Assembly (NCBI GenBank): GCA_025936205.1 | Contig: JAICTU010000069.1 | Location: 1-24,863 of the forward strand | Direction: 5' to 3' | Length of the DNA: 24,863 nucleotides | From: Polyangiaceae bacterium | GTDB lineage: Bacteria > Myxococcota > Polyangia > Polyangiales > Polyangiaceae | Part shown: positions 23,165 through 24,863 of the stretch, piece by piece | Numbering within the stretch: position 1 is the first letter of the stretch | Layout: each line of letters starts with the position of its first letter | Notes under the pieces: generated by a model | Databases searched by the model: none | Seen by the model: only the letters and a program-made list of their open reading frames with translations | Told to the model about the DNA's origin: nothing | Position numbers and translations under genes: made by a program

Positions 23165-24863
23165 ATGTTCTCGCGCTGCTCAGGTTTCAGCAGGCAGGTT
23201 CCGGGGCGTACGACCCGGCTCGTACTGGCGCTCTTGGCGCTGCTCGCGCCGGTGTTCGGGTGTGGCTCCGGAGGAGCCTCCGGGGGGGAGAAACCGGAAG
23301 CGGAGGTCTCCTCAGCGCAGCCGGCGCCGGGTGAGCCCTTCGTGCGCTTCACCTCTCCGGAGCCGGGCGCGACCCTGAGCGGAGCGGCGGAGCTTCGCTA
23401 CGAGCTCAGCGCGCCGGGCGAGCCGGACCAGCTGCGCTTCGGTGTCGGCGAGCGAGCGCTGCACGCGCTGCAGGTGAACGGCGGCAGCATCGTGGTCAAT
23501 ACCACTGCCTTCGAGAACGGCGAGCAAGAGCTGCACCTGGAGCTGGTCGATACGGCGGGGCAGGTGTGGAGCGATACGCTCGCGGTGCGTTTCGACAATC
23601 CGAGCCAGCGCCTGCTGGTTGCCGCGCCGCGCCAGGCGCGGTACCGTAACGGCGAGGAGCTCGCCGTCGATCTCGAGTACAACCAGCCGGGTCTGCGCTT
23701 GCGCGCCGATCTGAGCGCGCTCGACAGCCGCTTCGCCGAAGGCAGCGTGAGCATCGAAGAGCAGGGGGCGGGCAAGTACCTGCTGCGCTATCCGCTCTCG
23801 CGCGACAATCAACGCGCCGATGGCGAGTACGAGCTCGCGATCACGTCGGAGGCGGCGGCGCCTGCCGCGGGCGGAAGCAATCGCAGCCTGGTGAGCCGCG
23901 TCTCGGTGGCGCTGGAGAACACGCCGCGCTTGCCCATCGAGGTCGAGGGTGCTGCGCTCGTGCAGCGCGCGGACCCGGGCTACCTGGTCGGGCAGCAAGG
24001 GGCCCCGCGCGTGACCAGCGTGACGGGCCGCGGCGATCTGTTGAGCGGCGGCGTGACGGAGCTGCAGGTGACCTGGGAAGACACGCCCGAGCGGCCCGCG
24101 GATAAGCTCGTGGTGCGCGCTCCGGGCTACTCGGGTTACTACGTGTTCTCCGCGCCGGCGGACACGCATACGGCGACGCTCCGCATCCATCTACCGCCGG
24201 TGCCCGAAGCCTGCCCAGGCGGTGTCTGCCCGAAGCAAAAGGCGCCCGCCATGAGCCTGGCGGATGGCTTGCTCGATCTGGAGGTGGCGGCGCTGGACGA
24301 GGCGCGCAAGGCCTTCGAGACGCAGGGCTTCGGCCTGTATCTGATCCTGGTCGGCACCGGCGGCGTCCAGGCCAGCTTGACCTGGGACAGCCCGGTCGAT
24401 CTCGATCTGAGCGTCATCGATCCCAACCAAGCGCTGATCGACTTCGAGACGCCGGTGGTGGGCGCAGGCAAGCTCGACCTGGACACCAACGCGCTGTGCA
24501 TGATCGGCCCCAACTTCGCCGAGAACATCTTCTGGTCGGAAGAGACGCATCCCTTCGGCGAGTACGTGGTGCGCGCGAACCTGTTCGACGCCTGCGGGCA
24601 GGCGTCGGTCAATTACCGGGTGGTGGTGATCGCCTGCGGCAGCTCGCAGGAGTTCAAAGGCACGTTCAACGCGGCGGACGTGGACCAGACCGGAACGGGC
24701 AGGGAAGTGGCACGGATCACCGTCGACTGCCGGCGCCGCGTCACCGGACGCATCACCTTCCACACCGAGCCCGCGGGCGAGGCGCTGAGCGGCCCCCTGC
24801 CGGCGGCGGACTTCCCGGTGCGCGTGGTGCCGATCGGCTCCACCACGCCGCTGAAGGTCGGCA
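23165..24863 (+). CDS. Lipoprotein with DUF2135/YfaP-like domain (3' end outside window)
   Basis: The frame is open for 566 codons to the window edge, so the protein is incomplete. ATG 23165 follows GGAGG (23152-23156) by eight bases; an in-frame ATG at 23129 lies upstream of that site and is less likely. A basic N-terminus, a hydrophobic helix (LVLALLALLAPVFG) and Cys33 form a lipoprotein signal, though Phe at -2 is unusual. A Gly/Ser/Glu-rich linker is followed by beta-rich modules, including an Ig-like part starting near residue 58 (FVRFTSPEPGATLSG). About residues 390-490 resemble the DUF2135/YfaP domain: ASLTWDSPVDLDLSVIDPN, GKLDLDTN, GPNFAENIFW and FGEYVVRANLFDACG. It is likely anchored in the outer membrane with the modules exposed. 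Function is unknown. Confidence 0.85.
   Translation, partial: MFSRCSGFSRQVPGRTTRLVLALLALLAPVFGCGSGGASGGEKPEAEVSSAQPAPGEPFVRFTSPEPGATLSGAAELRYELSAPGEPDQLRFGVGERALHALQVNGGSIVVNTTAFENGEQELHLELVDTAGQVWSDTLAVRFDNPSQRLLVAAPRQARYRNGEELAVDLEYNQPGLRLRADLSALDSRFAEGSVSIEEQGAGKYLLRYPLSRDNQRADGEYELAITSEAAAPAAGGSNRSLVSRVSVALENTPRLPIEVEGAALVQRADPGYLVGQQGAPRVTSVTGRGDLLSGGVTELQVTWEDTPERPADKLVVRAPGYSGYYVFSAPADTHTATLRIHLPPVPEACPGGVCPKQKAPAMSLADGLLDLEVAALDEARKAFETQGFGLYLILVGTGGVQASLTWDSPVDLDLSVIDPNQALIDFETPVVGAGKLDLDTNALCMIGPNFAENIFWSEETHPFGEYVVRANLFDACGQASVNYRVVVIACGSSQEFKGTFNAADVDQTGTGREVARITVDCRRRVTGRITFHTEPAGEALSGPLPAADFPVRVVPIGSTTPLKVG

Overview
The window looks like a chromosomal segment of a large-genome, high-GC member of the Myxococcota, probably in the Polyangia (Sorangium/Polyangium relatives). 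The evidence is strong GC bias at third codon positions, a membrane-anchored Ser/Thr kinase with the HRDVSPAN catalytic loop common in myxobacteria, a giant lipoprotein built of myxobacterial Cys-rich (DUF4215-type) repeats around a fibro-slime domain, and several lipoproteins. No rRNA, tRNA, insertion sequence, prophage or CRISPR array is visible. All assignments come from reading motifs, not from searches.

Left part (1-7056). It begins with the 3' end of an rsmB-type 16S rRNA cytosine methyltransferase, then an M3 zinc oligopeptidase. A 589-base gap follows, holding an array of four quasi-palindromic elements about 42 bases apart. Next comes a fusion of a DUF692 multinuclear iron oxidase (MNIO) with its usual partner domain (DUF2063/HvfC-like), then an S9-family serine peptidase 33 bases downstream. 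MNIO enzymes normally modify cysteines of ribosomal peptides, but no precursor gene is visible here.

Middle part (7057-16111). A Ser/Thr kinase whose extracytoplasmic half is a type-1 periplasmic binding fold (Peripla_BP_6-like) converges on an amidase-signature hydrolase, with a perfect hairpin between them. After a dyad-rich 572-base divergent region comes the 1,326-residue Cys-rich lipoprotein (23 repeats, 11 before and 12 after the fibro-slime domain), closed by a strong terminator hairpin.

Right part (16279-24863). tpiA and secG form a compact housekeeping operon, followed by a small membrane-anchored protein of unknown function. On the minus strand is a damaged locus: a UDP-glucuronate-decarboxylase-like gene has lost its NAD-binding N-terminus and is joined in frame to what looks like a piece of an ABC peptide exporter. 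A CPBP intramembrane protease diverges from it and converges on a 66-residue two-helix membrane protein, the two genes sharing one CTAG palindrome as their stop codons. A divergent GT1/GT2 glycosyltransferase pair follows. The window ends inside a lipoprotein with a DUF2135/YfaP-like domain, whose ribosome binding site can be paired away by an upstream complementary segment.

The most interesting items are the single-chain MNIO-partner enzyme without a visible substrate, the binding-protein-fused kinase, the chimeric truncated SDR/ABC open frame, the palindrome array, and the predicted RBS-sequestering stem-loop.
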